Positions 1 to 9,729 of a stretch of DNA of 64,000 nucleotides are shown here, piece by piece; position 1 is the first letter of the stretch; every line of letters begins with the position of its first letter. This DNA is from Nematostella vectensis (Eukaryota > Cnidaria > Anthozoa > Actiniaria > Edwardsiidae). The DNA lies in assembly GCF_932526225.1 (NCBI RefSeq), contig NC_064035.1:21069969-21133968 (forward strand). The letters are read 5' to 3'. The notes under the pieces are model-generated. The model saw only the letters and a program-made list of their open reading frames with translations, did not search any database and had not been told where the DNA came from. Position numbers and translations under genes: made by a program.

Positions 1-3000
1 GACGCTTGACCTGGTTGCGTAGGAACCAGGTTTGCGAATTACATCACTCGGGAAATCGATTTTTACTAGCCCGTGGTGGATCTTATAAAACATGACAGAG
101 TCGAATACTGTTCGCCTAAGTTCTAGCTGGTGCCATCCTAGGTGTGTCAGCATATTCGTGACGCTGCTATGCCTTCCGTAGTCGTTGCACACAAATCTGG
201 CAGCGCGGCGTTGTACAGATTCAACTTTTTGAATGTCCTTCTTAGTGTGGGGGCTCCATGCTTCCGTCCCGTACTCCACCAGTGGCCGTACCAGCGCCTT
301 GTAGGCTTGCTCTTTAACCGCAGCTGGGCAGGAAGATAAATTTCTTTGTAGGATACCCAGTACTGCGTTAGCCTTCTTCTTGACTTCCTCCGTGTGCTTT
401 GACCAATTGAGAGATGTAGAAATGTGGACTCCAAGGTATTTTTGAACGCTAACCCCCTCCAGTGTGGTTCCACACAAATGGTATGGGAACTGGGACTTGT
501 CGCGTTTTAAAGTGATGGTCATGACGTAACATTTTTTGGGCGCAAACTTCATCTGCCACTGTTCTGCCCATCGTTCAAGGTGGTGAAGATCTTGCTGTAG
601 GGCGTGGTGGTCATCAAGGCTCTTAATTGGGCGGTATAGGACGCTGTCGTCGGCAAACAGTTTCACGTGTGATTTGATGCCAGATGGCAGGTCGTTTATG
701 AAGAGCAGGAATAATATCGGTCCTAAGACCGTGCCCTGAGGCACGCCTGATAGCACAGGGGACCAGGTAGAAGAGGCCCCGTTCACGACCACTCGCTGTC
801 TTCTGTTGGTAAGAAAGTGCCTTAACCACAGTAAGAGTCTTCCTCTGATTCCATAGAACTCGGCCTTGATCAGTAGGCGTTCGTGAGGGACTGAATCGAA
901 CGCCTTGGCGAAATCAAGAAATACCACGTCAACTTGCCCATGGTCGTTCAGGACCGACGACCAATCATGAATAACAGATATTAGTTGGGTGGAGCAAGAG
1001 AGGCCTTTCAGGAAACCATGCTGTAGCTGAGTAATGATGTTGTTTGCGGACAGGTGACACATTATGTGTTTTGAGACAATGTGTTCCATCAGTTTGGAGA
1101 CCAAGGATGTTAAAGATACTGGGCGATAGTTCTGTGGGTCAGATCTTAGACCCTTCTTATAAATGGCTGATATGTTCGCGTCCTTCCACACAGTAGGGAG
1201 TACGCCATCCTTCATCGACTGCTCGAACAGTAATGTAAGGATAGGTGCGAGTTCTGTTGCAGCCTCCTTCAGGACTCTGGCTGGGACGGCATCTGGGCCA
1301 CACGCCTTGTCTACACGGATGTTATCGAGTTGTACTCTAACGCCGTTAACAGAGAAGGAGATGTCTTTGATGTCTTGGTGAGGGGACGCGCCGAGAGTGG
1401 GAACATTAAGATTATCTTCCTGCGTGAATACACTGTCATACTGTGCCCTTAGCGCCTCAGCTTTACATTTGTCATTCGCGCAAACCCGTCCCTCCCAGAA
1501 TAGAGTGGGTATCCCTAGTGACTCTGAGCGTAAGAGTTTCAGATATGACCACGCCCTCTTGACTCCGTTCGGCCTAGGTTCATCAGATTCAAGGTCAATC
1601 CCCTTCATAATCTCGCTCACGTAGTTATTGTGTGATTCCTTGATGCTGTTGCTTACAATGTTCCTTAGGCGTTTGTAGTTCACATGGTCTTTTTCCTTCC
1701 CAGTCCGTTTGGACTTTTTGAAGGCGCGGTCGCGTTTGCGCATCAATTTTTTGATGGGCGCGCCTATCCAGGGGAGGTGTCGCTTTGTTTTCGAAGTCTT
1801 GGATGGAATAAACCTCTCCATAGCATCACTAATGCAAGTTGAGATAGCATTCCAATTTTCCTCCACGGATCTTTCCATGTGCGATGCAGCATAGTCCCTA
1901 TGGAAGGATGCGATGTGTTCTTTTAACGCAGCCATGTCCGCTTTATGGTAAAGATAAATCTTACGTGGGGGCTTGGGGATGTATTTTGGAGCAAGGTCAA
2001 CTTCAAATAAAACCGCGCTGTGATCACTTAGACCCGACGTAACATGACATGCATTAACAAGACCAGGTTTAGACGAGAATGCAAGGTCCAAGAAGCTATC
2101 ATATCGAGTTGGAGACTTAACATGCTGTGATAATCCATATTTTTCCGCCAACGCAATAAGGGCGAGGTCCCAGCTGTGAACAGGTGGAGTGAGTACAGCC
2201 TCGCCGCTTGACCATTCAATACCCGAGCAGTTAAAGTCACCCCCTATGATTGCATTAGGGCACTGCTGGTATTTGGTGAACAGTTTGCATAAGTAGTCGT
2301 CTAACAGACCGAGTCCCTCCTGGTCGGTTGGGGGGTGATAGAAACTAGTTAGAAAAAGTTTCTTCCGCTTTGCGAGATGGATAGATGCTGTTATCATTTT
2401 GGCCCCATCGACGTCGAGACCCCGTTCTTCCACTGCAGTCAGATCGTTGCGAACAGCTATAAAAACACCTCCACCGGAAGCCGTCCTATCTCTCCGATAT
2501 ACTTCATAATTTTCAGGAAAGATTGAATAAGTGGGAATAATAGCGTTTATCTTTGATTCGCAGCCGAGAATAACGTCCGGGTCATGCAGTGCGACAAGAG
2601 ATTGAAACTGCGACTTTTTGGCCGGGCTTTTTAGCCCGTTACAGTTAAGAGAGAGGATCTTTAACTTTCTCCGTGTTATCTTAACTCGGTTCCCTTGGGG
2701 ATCATGGAATCTTGAAGGGCTAGACGTAAACAAAGGTGATCCCGGGTCGCTGCTTATTGTTGAATCAGATGAGAGACTTTCAAAGCGGTTTTCGTGACAA
2801 AGATCCATTTCGTTTAACAGGAACGTCGTCGAGAAGTTTGGGAAAAGGCATTTATTGCACAGCCACGCAAGCTGGGAGTCACTACCCAATCTGTCATAAG
2901 ATTGAGCCGTCATGGCAATACACTTCGTATGATACCACATGTCGCACTCGTCACACTGAATCGCTCTTTGGTTCGATCTAGTTGGCTTTTGACAGATGCC

Positions 3001-3327
3001 ACAAGGATCTTTAACGGGGCCCGGGTTCATCGTTGAACAGTCATTTGCCATAATTATAAGGATCAATGAAATGCGAGGCGACGTAGAATCGTTCAAAACA
3101 GGGCCAAGCATTCGGCCGTGACGCTGCCTTGACAGTGAATTAATGAATGCAAATGCAGAGCTTCTTGGCTGATTGACTTTGAATGAACTGGCTTTAAATT
3201 CCAAGTTACCTTGAACTCCGGGTATCGCGAATGGCGCCTCAGACGAACAAACCTCGCTGACTGAGCTGTCCAGTACATTAAGTACGATGGCAAGAATAGT
3301 TATGGGTAGTTGGAGAGCCATTGCCAT
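1..3327 (-). CDS. Non-LTR retrotransposon (LINE) polyprotein: PHD finger, endonuclease, reverse transcriptase; 3' end beyond window
   Basis: One frame stays open from an ATG at 3327 (or, less far upstream, 3051) to the left window edge, about 1109 codons without a stop. A PHD-type Cys/His finger lies at about residues 109-165 (DPCGICQ, CDECDMWYHTKC, WLCNKC). It is followed by an exonuclease-endonuclease-phosphatase domain (KILSLNC near 2650, GGDFNCSG near 2230, SDHSAV near 2020) and a reverse transcriptase (DPQNYRPVSLTS near 1120, FLDFAKAFD near 910, SGVPQGTVLGPILF near 730, LFADDS near 650). A C-terminal LINE region follows (YLGVHI near 430, VEYGTEAWSP near 265). The domain order and RT motifs fit the CR1/L2/Jockey group; I cannot name the family. 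The protein would nick target DNA and prime reverse transcription there. An open frame over 3.3 kb suggests a recent insertion. The start is ambiguous because the 92 codons between the two ATGs show no domain I recognise. Confidence 0.93.
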   Translation of the reverse strand, partial: MAMALQLPITILAIVLNVLDSSVSEVCSSEAPFAIPGVQGNLEFKASSFKVNQPRSSAFAFINSLSRQRHGRMLGPVLNDSTSPRISLILIIMANDCSTMNPGPVKDPCGICQKPTRSNQRAIQCDECDMWYHTKCIAMTAQSYDRLGSDSQLAWLCNKCLFPNFSTTFLLNEMDLCHENRFESLSSDSTISSDPGSPLFTSSPSRFHDPQGNRVKITRRKLKILSLNCNGLKSPAKKSQFQSLVALHDPDVILGCESKINAIIPTYSIFPENYEVYRRDRTASGGGVFIAVRNDLTAVEERGLDVDGAKMITASIHLAKRKKLFLTSFYHPPTDQEGLGLLDDYLCKLFTKYQQCPNAIIGGDFNCSGIEWSSGEAVLTPPVHSWDLALIALAEKYGLSQHVKSPTRYDSFLDLAFSSKPGLVNACHVTSGLSDHSAVLFEVDLAPKYIPKPPRKIYLYHKADMAALKEHIASFHRDYAASHMERSVEENWNAISTCISDAMERFIPSKTSKTKRHLPWIGAPIKKLMRKRDRAFKKSKRTGKEKDHVNYKRLRNIVSNSIKESHNNYVSEIMKGIDLESDEPRPNGVKRAWSYLKLLRSESLGIPTLFWEGRVCANDKCKAEALRAQYDSVFTQEDNLNVPTLGASPHQDIKDISFSVNGVRVQLDNIRVDKACGPDAVPARVLKEAATELAPILTLLFEQSMKDGVLPTVWKDANISAIYKKGLRSDPQNYRPVSLTSLVSKLMEHIVSKHIMCHLSANNIITQLQHGFLKGLSCSTQLISVIHDWSSVLNDHGQVDVVFLDFAKAFDSVPHERLLIKAEFYGIRGRLLLWLRHFLTNRRQRVVVNGASSTWSPVLSGVPQGTVLGPILFLLFINDLPSGIKSHVKLFADDSVLYRPIKSLDDHHALQQDLHHLERWAEQWQMKFAPKKCYVMTITLKRDKSQFPYHLCGTTLEGVSVQKYLGVHISTSLNWSKHTEEVKKKANAVLGILQRNLSSCPAAVKEQAYKALVRPLVEYGTEAWSPHTKKDIQKVESVQRRAARFVCNDYGRHSSVTNMLTHLGWHQLELRRTVFDSVMFYKIHHGLVKIDFPSDVIRKPGSYATRSSV

Positions 3328-4227
3328 AGTGAAAAGATGGCAAAATCACATTTGAATCGGAACAGAATTGAACACGTCCGATAGGCTTGATTACCGCTGA
3401 CCGCTCCAGCCGCGCAACTCTCAGGCCCCTCTCGGTCTTACGCTTTTATGGGATTTAGTTCAAAACTCGTATGTTCACAGAAAAAAAAGGCAGTATTTAA
3501 TGAGAAAGTATGCGGATTCAAATGGACTGAAGTCTTTTAGGAACCGTTTTGTCTGAAGTACGAGTCGATAGTAAAATCTACCCGAGTGTTCGTGAATCCC
3601 GCCCGTCGCAACAGCTAAAAAGAGGTCTATAGAGCAGGACTATGGAGGATCTACACTACCATTGTATATTCATTCACGTCTATATTTATGTAAGGAGATC
3701 CTGAGAAGAAAGGGCCTTGATGTCTGTTTTCAGCTATAAAAATCATTCGCTTGTTTCGACGAGTTCCTTGCTAGCAGAAATTCGACAACTTCACAGTTTA
3801 CAACAAAAGCGAACAACACAACCACAACAGAAAGCGAAAAAAAAACTGCCAAACTGAGTTTTAGACGACGATTTGTATTGAGAATATGAAAGTTATTTTT
3901 CTTTTATTGTTGTGCTTTTATAATGCTTGTTTGTACGTTTTTTTTTCCATAACCAATCGCTCAGACTAAAACACCTTACCAGCTTTAGTTTGACGTCAGG
4001 ATGTCATATCAAAGTCATATATCCTTGTTTTGATGTATATCTTGGTTTGTAAGAAAAAAACACGCGAACTACCGTTTCATCTCTACAAGCCTGTTTCGTG
4101 GTTGCCCACTCTTCAGGAGATTTATTAAGAATATATTACTACCATCACTTATATACTATCTATGTATAAAATTAACATAAAAATAGGGCGCGAAATTTGA
4201 ATGGCTGTTATGATGAAATTGAATAGT
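3328..4227. other. Non-coding flank between LINE and Penelope fragment
   Basis: I see no gene here. The part next to the LINE ATG is probably its 5' untranslated region; an in-frame TGA at 3348-3346 closes the frame. The part near 4070-4200 lies downstream of the Penelope-like stop codon on the minus strand and is probably its 3' tail. No clear target-site duplication was found at either element. Confidence 0.5.
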
Positions 4228-4650
4228 TCAGCTGTTGCATAACAAGGCTTTGTTCCTGTGGCGGCACGAAGACACTAGCTCGTTAAGCTTGTTTAAAGTT
4301 GATAGCTTGGGTTGGCGGATAATGATAAGTTTTTCTTTCAGGCAGAGATTACATCTTTTGCTAGAGCTGTTGTAGGCGGAGTGAGATGACAGGATTTTCC
4401 ATGAAATAAAGTGTTCTATGTCGTTGTCTTTAAGGCTCCATATGTACTTGTTTAGTTCGGCCGAGTTTCTGTGTTTAGCGTGTCGGAATGAGGCGGTGTG
4501 GTTTCTATATCTTGTCTTGAACTCGTTCTCTGTTAGTCCTACGTAGGTTTCGGAGGTGTTGTTGTCCTTTCTTGTTACAGTAGCTTGGTAGATAACAGAT
4601 GATTGGAGGCAGCTTCCGTCAAGGAAGCTTGTTGGATTTATACATTTGTT
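4228..4650 (-). pseudogene. Penelope-like element, 5'-truncated C-terminal GIY-YIG endonuclease fragment
   Basis: Read on the minus strand, about 130 codons encode a GIY-YIG-type nuclease end: VIYQATVTRKDN, then ETYVGLTENEFKTRYRNH, then FRHAKHRNSAELNKYIWSLK, ending at TGA 4230-4228. SETYVGLT-x-N-x-FKTRY-x-NH is typical of the endonuclease that follows the RT of Penelope-like retroelements. An in-frame TGA just upstream of about 4650 and the absence of any RT motif show it is 5'-truncated and dead. Only the fragment is described. Confidence 0.8.
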
Positions 4651-5018
4651 TCAAGAGTTTGCTTTGAGAATTCGTGGTCGTGATCAAACATGTTGAGCAT
4701 AACAACATCCTTTGATATTCTTCGTTCTCTCTATAATTTATTGACTGTGTTGAGATATTTAATAAAGGCTGACAAATATCATCCTGTCATATATTGCTAA
4801 AGAAGACCTTTCTTGTCTTTATATTCTGTGTATTTAGTCTTTTCAAAGATACAGCTAGCAACATTTTTTCAACATTATCATAACAACTTTAATTTTACAA
4901 TTACAGAAGAATTTTCTCTTCGAAAATAAAAAAACTAAATGCAACCCTTATTACCTATATTGTTTTTGCTTTTATATTGTCGGCATCTTGCATACTTTCT
5001 AATGTGTTTATTTATTTT
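4651..5018. other. AT-rich spacer upstream of Gypsy element
   Basis: Low-complexity AT-rich sequence between two retroelements. No coding potential or structured repeat seen. Confidence 0.5.
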
Positions 5019-5141
5019 TGTAATGTTTGGGATTCCTGTTTGTATGACCGCAAGGTTTTCTGGGTTACAGCAATAAACAACGAGAGTCCGCCATTACTGT
5101 TTATTCGTTTTGATCCTAAGGTTTTTCTCAAATACATTACA
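5019..5141 (+). repeat. 5' LTR (123 bp)
   Basis: Bounded by TGTAATGT and ACATTACA and matching 9386-9508 except for one base. Very short for a Gypsy LTR. It contains AATAAA (CAGCAATAAACAACG), a possible polyadenylation signal for the R region. Confidence 0.9.
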
Positions 5142-5166
5142 TTTTTTGGCGACGAGGATTTCGGAA

Positions 5167-8100
5167 ATGGCAACCTACGGCAAAATAGACGAATTCGACA
5201 GAGATTCTGATTCATGGGAACAGTATATCGAGCGTCTAAACTTCTATTTTGAAGCAAATGGAGTAACTACGTCTGACGATGACTTGAAAATACGCCGTGC
5301 AATCCTCCTCAGTTCGGTAGGGAAAAAAACCTACAAATTAATGTCTGATCTGCTGGCCCCAGCGAAACCTGGAGAGAAATCTTATGCTGACTTGTGCACC
5401 TTGGTAAAGAGCCATTTCAACCCAAAACCGAGTGAAAGCGTGCAACGGCACAAGTTCAATAACCGTTTCAGATTGAGCGGGGAGAACGTGTCTGACTTTG
5501 TAGCGGCTCTACGAAACATGGCAGAATACTGCAATTTTGGTGGCAGTCTGGAAAATATGCTGCGTGATCGTCTGGTGTCTGGAATTAACAATGAAAGAAT
5601 CCAAAGGCGTTTGCTATCAGAAGAGAACTTAACTTTCAAAAAAGCTTACGACATTGCTTCGTCTATGGAAACGACCGCACAGCACATGGCCGATCTTCAA
5701 TCTGCTCCTTCTACGTTAAGTTCAACGTCTGCATCTGTAAAAAAGGTCAGTTCTTCGCCCTTACCGCGTTCTAAAAGCGAAAATAAAGAGTGTTATCGTT
5801 GTGGAAAAAATCACCACCCGTCAAAATGTCGTTTCAAGGAGGCCACGTTCCATTATTGTAAAAAGAAAGGACATATTGTTGCCAAATGTCTCAAAAAAGC
5901 AAAAAAGTCGTCCGAGACAACCAAGCAAAATTCAAACCACCATCCAAAACAAGGGAAACCAGCAATTCATGTCCTGGATACTGATAAAGAAATAGAAGAT
6001 GAAGATATATATCCATTGTTTGCTGTCAGTCAAGGCAACCGCCAAAATCCGTATGTAGTAGATGTTGAATTAAATGGTCTTAAAGTTCAAATGGAACTGG
6101 ACACTGGTGCATCACTTTCAGTAATCGGAGAGGACATTTTTGATCAATTGAAGAACATTGAGGGTTCATCTCTCAATCTGCAAGATACCAAGCTAACCTT
6201 GAAAACATACACCGGGGAGACAATTCCAGTTTTAGGAAAGCTTGTAGTGGAAGTCAAGTACAAGGACTTCTTTGAACACTTGCCAGTTATAGTTGTACAA
6301 GGCAAGGTGCCCAGTCTCTTTGGACGAGATTGGTTACAACATGTTAAGTTGTCATGGCCAGAGATTTTCCTAGTTCAAGTTGTATCCCCTGATGTGTCTG
6401 ACCTGCTAAAGAAACATGAAAATTTATTCAAGGAAGGACTAGGGACAATTCAAGGAGTGAAAGCAAAGATATACGTTGATCCTCAAGCCAAACCCAAGTA
6501 CTTTAAACCTCGCACGGTAGAATATGCACGACGTCAGAAGGTAGAGAGAGAATTGGACCGTTTGTTAGAAGAAGGAACAATTCGTCCAGTTCAATTTTCG
6601 GAATGGGCAACACCCATTGTGCCCATTGTCAAATCTGATGAGTCTATACGCATTTGTGGAGACTTCAAAGTTACTTTGAACCAAGTTAGCAAACTTGACA
6701 ATTACCCAATTCCTAAAACAGAGGATCTGCTAGCTCAACTTGGAGGTGGAGTGCAGTTTACAAAACTAGATCTGAGTCAAGCTTATCAACAACTTGAGTT
6801 AGATGAAGAATCAAAGAAGTACACCACTATCACCACTCATAAAGGCCTATTTGAGTACAATAGACTGTGCTACGGCATTGCCTCAGCCCCTGGGATTTTC
6901 CAACGCACAATGGAAAATTTACTGCAGGGTATTCCGAATGTTGTAGTACGAATAGATGATATTCTCATTGCCGGGAAGACATCAGCAGATCATCTCAAAA
7001 GTCTAACAGAAGTCCTGTCACGTCTGGACAAAGCTGGCGTCCGTCTTAAACGTTCGAAGTGCATTTTTCAAGCACCTGAAGTCACTTACCTGGGACACCG
7101 CATAGACAAAGATGGTATCCACCCCCTTGACGAGAAAATCAAAGCAATTCAAGAGTCACCGAGACCTTCTAATCTGAAAGAACTGCAAGCCTTTTTAGGC
7201 ATGCTTAACTATTACGCTTGTTACATACCTAACATCACTACAATACTATCTCCTTTACATCAGCTGTTAGTCAAAGACACACCTTGGAACTGGAGTGAAG
7301 CACATGAAAAATCTTGGAACCAAGCCAAGTCCACACTTCACTCTTCACAACTTCTAGTGCATTACAGCTTGGAAAGAGAGTTAACCCTTGCTTGTGACGC
7401 ATCACCATATGGTCTTGGTTGTGTTATTTCACATGTGATGGATGATGGGACTGAACGTCCTATTTCATATGCCTCACGTACTCTGTCCCCAGCCGAAAAG
7501 AACTATTCACAGCTCGACAAAGAGGCAGCAGCCATCATGTTCGGGGTGAGGAAGTTCCACTCATACTTATATGGACGGAGTTTTACCATCTACACTGATC
7601 ACAAACCCCTGCTGGGTCTGCTACAGTCAACTAAACAAATACCGACCTCAGCCTCACCACGCATATTGAGGTGGGCGGTATTCCTGTCAGGCTACTCATA
7701 CACTTTAGTATATCGAGAAGGCCAGAAAAATGGTAATGCCGATGGCCTGAGCCGGCTGCCATTGCCAAATGAAACCAGAAATGTTCCAGTGCCTGGCGAC
7801 ATTATGTTTGTAATGAATCATCTTGAAGTCAACACACCCGTTAAAGTCAAGGACATTGAGCGTTGGACCTCAAAAGATCCTATTCTTAGTGCAGTACGAC
7901 ACCAAGTAATGTCCGGTTGGCCCAATTCAAATGATCGCATTGAGTTCAAGCCCTACTCTGATAGAAAGCACCAACTTAGCTGTCAGGATGGCTGTCTACT
8001 CTGGGGCTCTCGCGTAGTCATTCCTCCTCAAGGAAGAGTCAAGCTTCTCCAGGAACTACATGATGGACATCCTGGAATGGTTCGCATGAAAATGTTAGCC

Positions 8101-9189
8101 CGAAGCTATTTCTGGTGGCCTGGCCTGGACGCGGATATTGAGCAAAAGGTGAAAGATTGCACAAGCTGCCAAAGTAATGCTAAGGCACCTTCTACTGCAC
8201 CCCTACATCCGTGGGAGTGGCCGTCTAGACCTTGGTCTCGCATACATATTGACTATGCAGGACCTTTCGAAGGACACATGTTCCTGGTGATCGGTGATGC
8301 CTATAGTAAGTGGATCGAGGTATTCAAGACAAACTCCAGTACTGCTGCAGTAACCATCCAGAAGTTAAGAGAATGCTTCTCAGTACATGGACTGCCTGAT
8401 ATCATTGTATCTGATAATGCAACTGCCTTCATAGGTGAAGAATTTGCCCTTTTTATGTCTGAGAATGGCATAAAACACATCACTTCAGCACCTAAACACC
8501 CAGCATCCAATGGATTTGCTGAAAGATATGTTCGCACTTTCAAGGAAACAATGAAGAAGATGGGAGGGGAAAAGGAAAACTTAGACACGAAGTTAAGCAG
8601 ATTTCTACTAAGCTATCGTACCACACCTCATGCAACCACTGGTAAAACACCTGGTGAGCTATTAATGAACCGGAAGCTGAAGACGCGCTTGGACCTGGTA
8701 AACCCCCTTAGTCAGGACACAATTCGCACTCGTGTAGAAGATAAACAGCTCGCACAGAAGAAACAACACGACAATCTAGTGCCACTCAGAGAATTTCAAG
8801 TGAATGACCCAGTATTTGTCAAGAATTTTTCATATGGTCCAAAGTGGTTATGTGGAACAATTATTCAACAGTCAGGACCGTTTTCGTATGTCGTTCAACT
8901 CAGTTCAGGTGGAGTGTTTCGACGACATGTTGACCATCTTCGCCTGAGGACAAGCACACCCACAGTCGCCAATGATCTTCAGAGTTCAACAGAATTGGCC
9001 CAAGTTCCAATGCAAACAACTGTACCCAAGCAGATTCCAGAGGAATTTAAGGAACCTGAGATCACAGTTCCAGAACCTTCATTGGAACCGAAGAAGACAG
9101 AGCTTCCAGCTTCTGAACCTGCAAGTACTCTGCGAAGAAGTACTCGACTCAAAACCACACCTACTCACCTCAAAGACTATGTATGTTAA
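5167..9189 (+). CDS. Gypsy gag-pol polyprotein (K02A2.6-like type)
   Basis: A 1340-aa single frame from ATG 5167 to TAA 9187-9189. The frame is also open upstream to an ATG at 5110 inside the LTR, but 5167 lies just after the primer site and starts a gag-like sequence. Domains in order: gag capsid (about 1-190); zinc knuckle CYRCGKNHHPSKC (about 209) and a second knuckle lacking its first cysteine; aspartic protease LDTGAS (about 311); reverse transcriptase with TKLDLSQAY and the catalytic box (about 595-598) reading R-I-D-D instead of Y-x-D-D; RNase H (LACDAS, TDHKPL, about 742-800); integrase with an HHCC zinc region (about 967-1005) and D, D, E motifs (IDYAGP, VSDNATAF, FAERYVR, about 1028-1119). 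The C-terminal tail is Pro/Glu-rich. No envelope frame is present. Confidence 0.95.
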   Translation: MATYGKIDEFDRDSDSWEQYIERLNFYFEANGVTTSDDDLKIRRAILLSSVGKKTYKLMSDLLAPAKPGEKSYADLCTLVKSHFNPKPSESVQRHKFNNRFRLSGENVSDFVAALRNMAEYCNFGGSLENMLRDRLVSGINNERIQRRLLSEENLTFKKAYDIASSMETTAQHMADLQSAPSTLSSTSASVKKVSSSPLPRSKSENKECYRCGKNHHPSKCRFKEATFHYCKKKGHIVAKCLKKAKKSSETTKQNSNHHPKQGKPAIHVLDTDKEIEDEDIYPLFAVSQGNRQNPYVVDVELNGLKVQMELDTGASLSVIGEDIFDQLKNIEGSSLNLQDTKLTLKTYTGETIPVLGKLVVEVKYKDFFEHLPVIVVQGKVPSLFGRDWLQHVKLSWPEIFLVQVVSPDVSDLLKKHENLFKEGLGTIQGVKAKIYVDPQAKPKYFKPRTVEYARRQKVERELDRLLEEGTIRPVQFSEWATPIVPIVKSDESIRICGDFKVTLNQVSKLDNYPIPKTEDLLAQLGGGVQFTKLDLSQAYQQLELDEESKKYTTITTHKGLFEYNRLCYGIASAPGIFQRTMENLLQGIPNVVVRIDDILIAGKTSADHLKSLTEVLSRLDKAGVRLKRSKCIFQAPEVTYLGHRIDKDGIHPLDEKIKAIQESPRPSNLKELQAFLGMLNYYACYIPNITTILSPLHQLLVKDTPWNWSEAHEKSWNQAKSTLHSSQLLVHYSLERELTLACDASPYGLGCVISHVMDDGTERPISYASRTLSPAEKNYSQLDKEAAAIMFGVRKFHSYLYGRSFTIYTDHKPLLGLLQSTKQIPTSASPRILRWAVFLSGYSYTLVYREGQKNGNADGLSRLPLPNETRNVPVPGDIMFVMNHLEVNTPVKVKDIERWTSKDPILSAVRHQVMSGWPNSNDRIEFKPYSDRKHQLSCQDGCLLWGSRVVIPPQGRVKLLQELHDGHPGMVRMKMLARSYFWWPGLDADIEQKVKDCTSCQSNAKAPSTAPLHPWEWPSRPWSRIHIDYAGPFEGHMFLVIGDAYSKWIEVFKTNSSTAAVTIQKLRECFSVHGLPDIIVSDNATAFIGEEFALFMSENGIKHITSAPKHPASNGFAERYVRTFKETMKKMGGEKENLDTKLSRFLLSYRTTPHATTGKTPGELLMNRKLKTRLDLVNPLSQDTIRTRVEDKQLAQKKQHDNLVPLREFQVNDPVFVKNFSYGPKWLCGTIIQQSGPFSYVVQLSSGGVFRRHVDHLRLRTSTPTVANDLQSSTELAQVPMQTTVPKQIPEEFKEPEITVPEPSLEPKKTELPASEPASTLRRSTRLKTTPTHLKDYVC

Positions 9190-9385
9190 TTTTAAGCAGC
9201 ATATCACACACTGTGTACATTTTTCCGGATCTGATGGATTGACAACTTGTCAAGAACTTGTCAAGAACTTGTCATGGACATTGTTGTTGTTTTTTACTTA
9301 TTGACATGTTGTGTGTATAAATTTGATAGTTTTACTGGCCTCAGCAAGCAAGTATCGTTTAGTTGTAAACTTGGGTGGGGCAGTA

Positions 9386-9508
9386 TGTAATGTTTGGGAT
9401 TCCTGTTTGTATGACCGCAAGGTTTTCTGGGTTACAGCAATAAACAACGAGAGTCCGCCATTACTGTTTATTTGTTTTGATCCTAAGGTTTTTCTCAAAT
9501 ACATTACA
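9386..9508 (+). repeat. 3' LTR (123 bp)
   Basis: Same boundaries and length as the 5' copy with one substitution. Preceded by a G-rich purine tract. Confidence 0.9.
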
Positions 9509-9729
9509 TTTTTTATTCAAATAGTTGTGGAAAATTAGTAAGGTTATAAATGGCATGATGAAAATATTGTTTTGAAAGAAAAAAATAATTAATTGTTTTC
9601 ACTTTTATTTAAACCAACCAAGGACTACCTGAGGGCCATGATTGATTCTTAAGGCTGGAAGGCATAATAATAGGCAAATATTAAGATAATATAGTATGGG
9701 ATTTCTTACTTTTATACGACAGTATAAGT

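Larger units (their letters stand above)
5019..9508 (+). mobile_element. Ty3/Gypsy LTR retrotransposon, apparently intact and young
   Basis: Two direct repeats of 123 bp (5019-5141 and 9386-9508) start TGTAATGT and end ACATTACA, the inverted termini expected of LTRs. By eye they differ at a single base (C near 5126, T near 9493). A primer-binding-site candidate (TGGCGACGAGGAT, 5147-5159) follows the 5' LTR after a five-T gap. A purine-rich stretch (GGGTGGGG, about 9373-9380) precedes the 3' LTR. Flanks are T-rich (TTTT on both sides), so a 4-bp target duplication is possible but not provable. The single gag-pol frame is uninterrupted. Near-identical LTRs and an intact frame indicate recent insertion. 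Confidence 0.93.
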
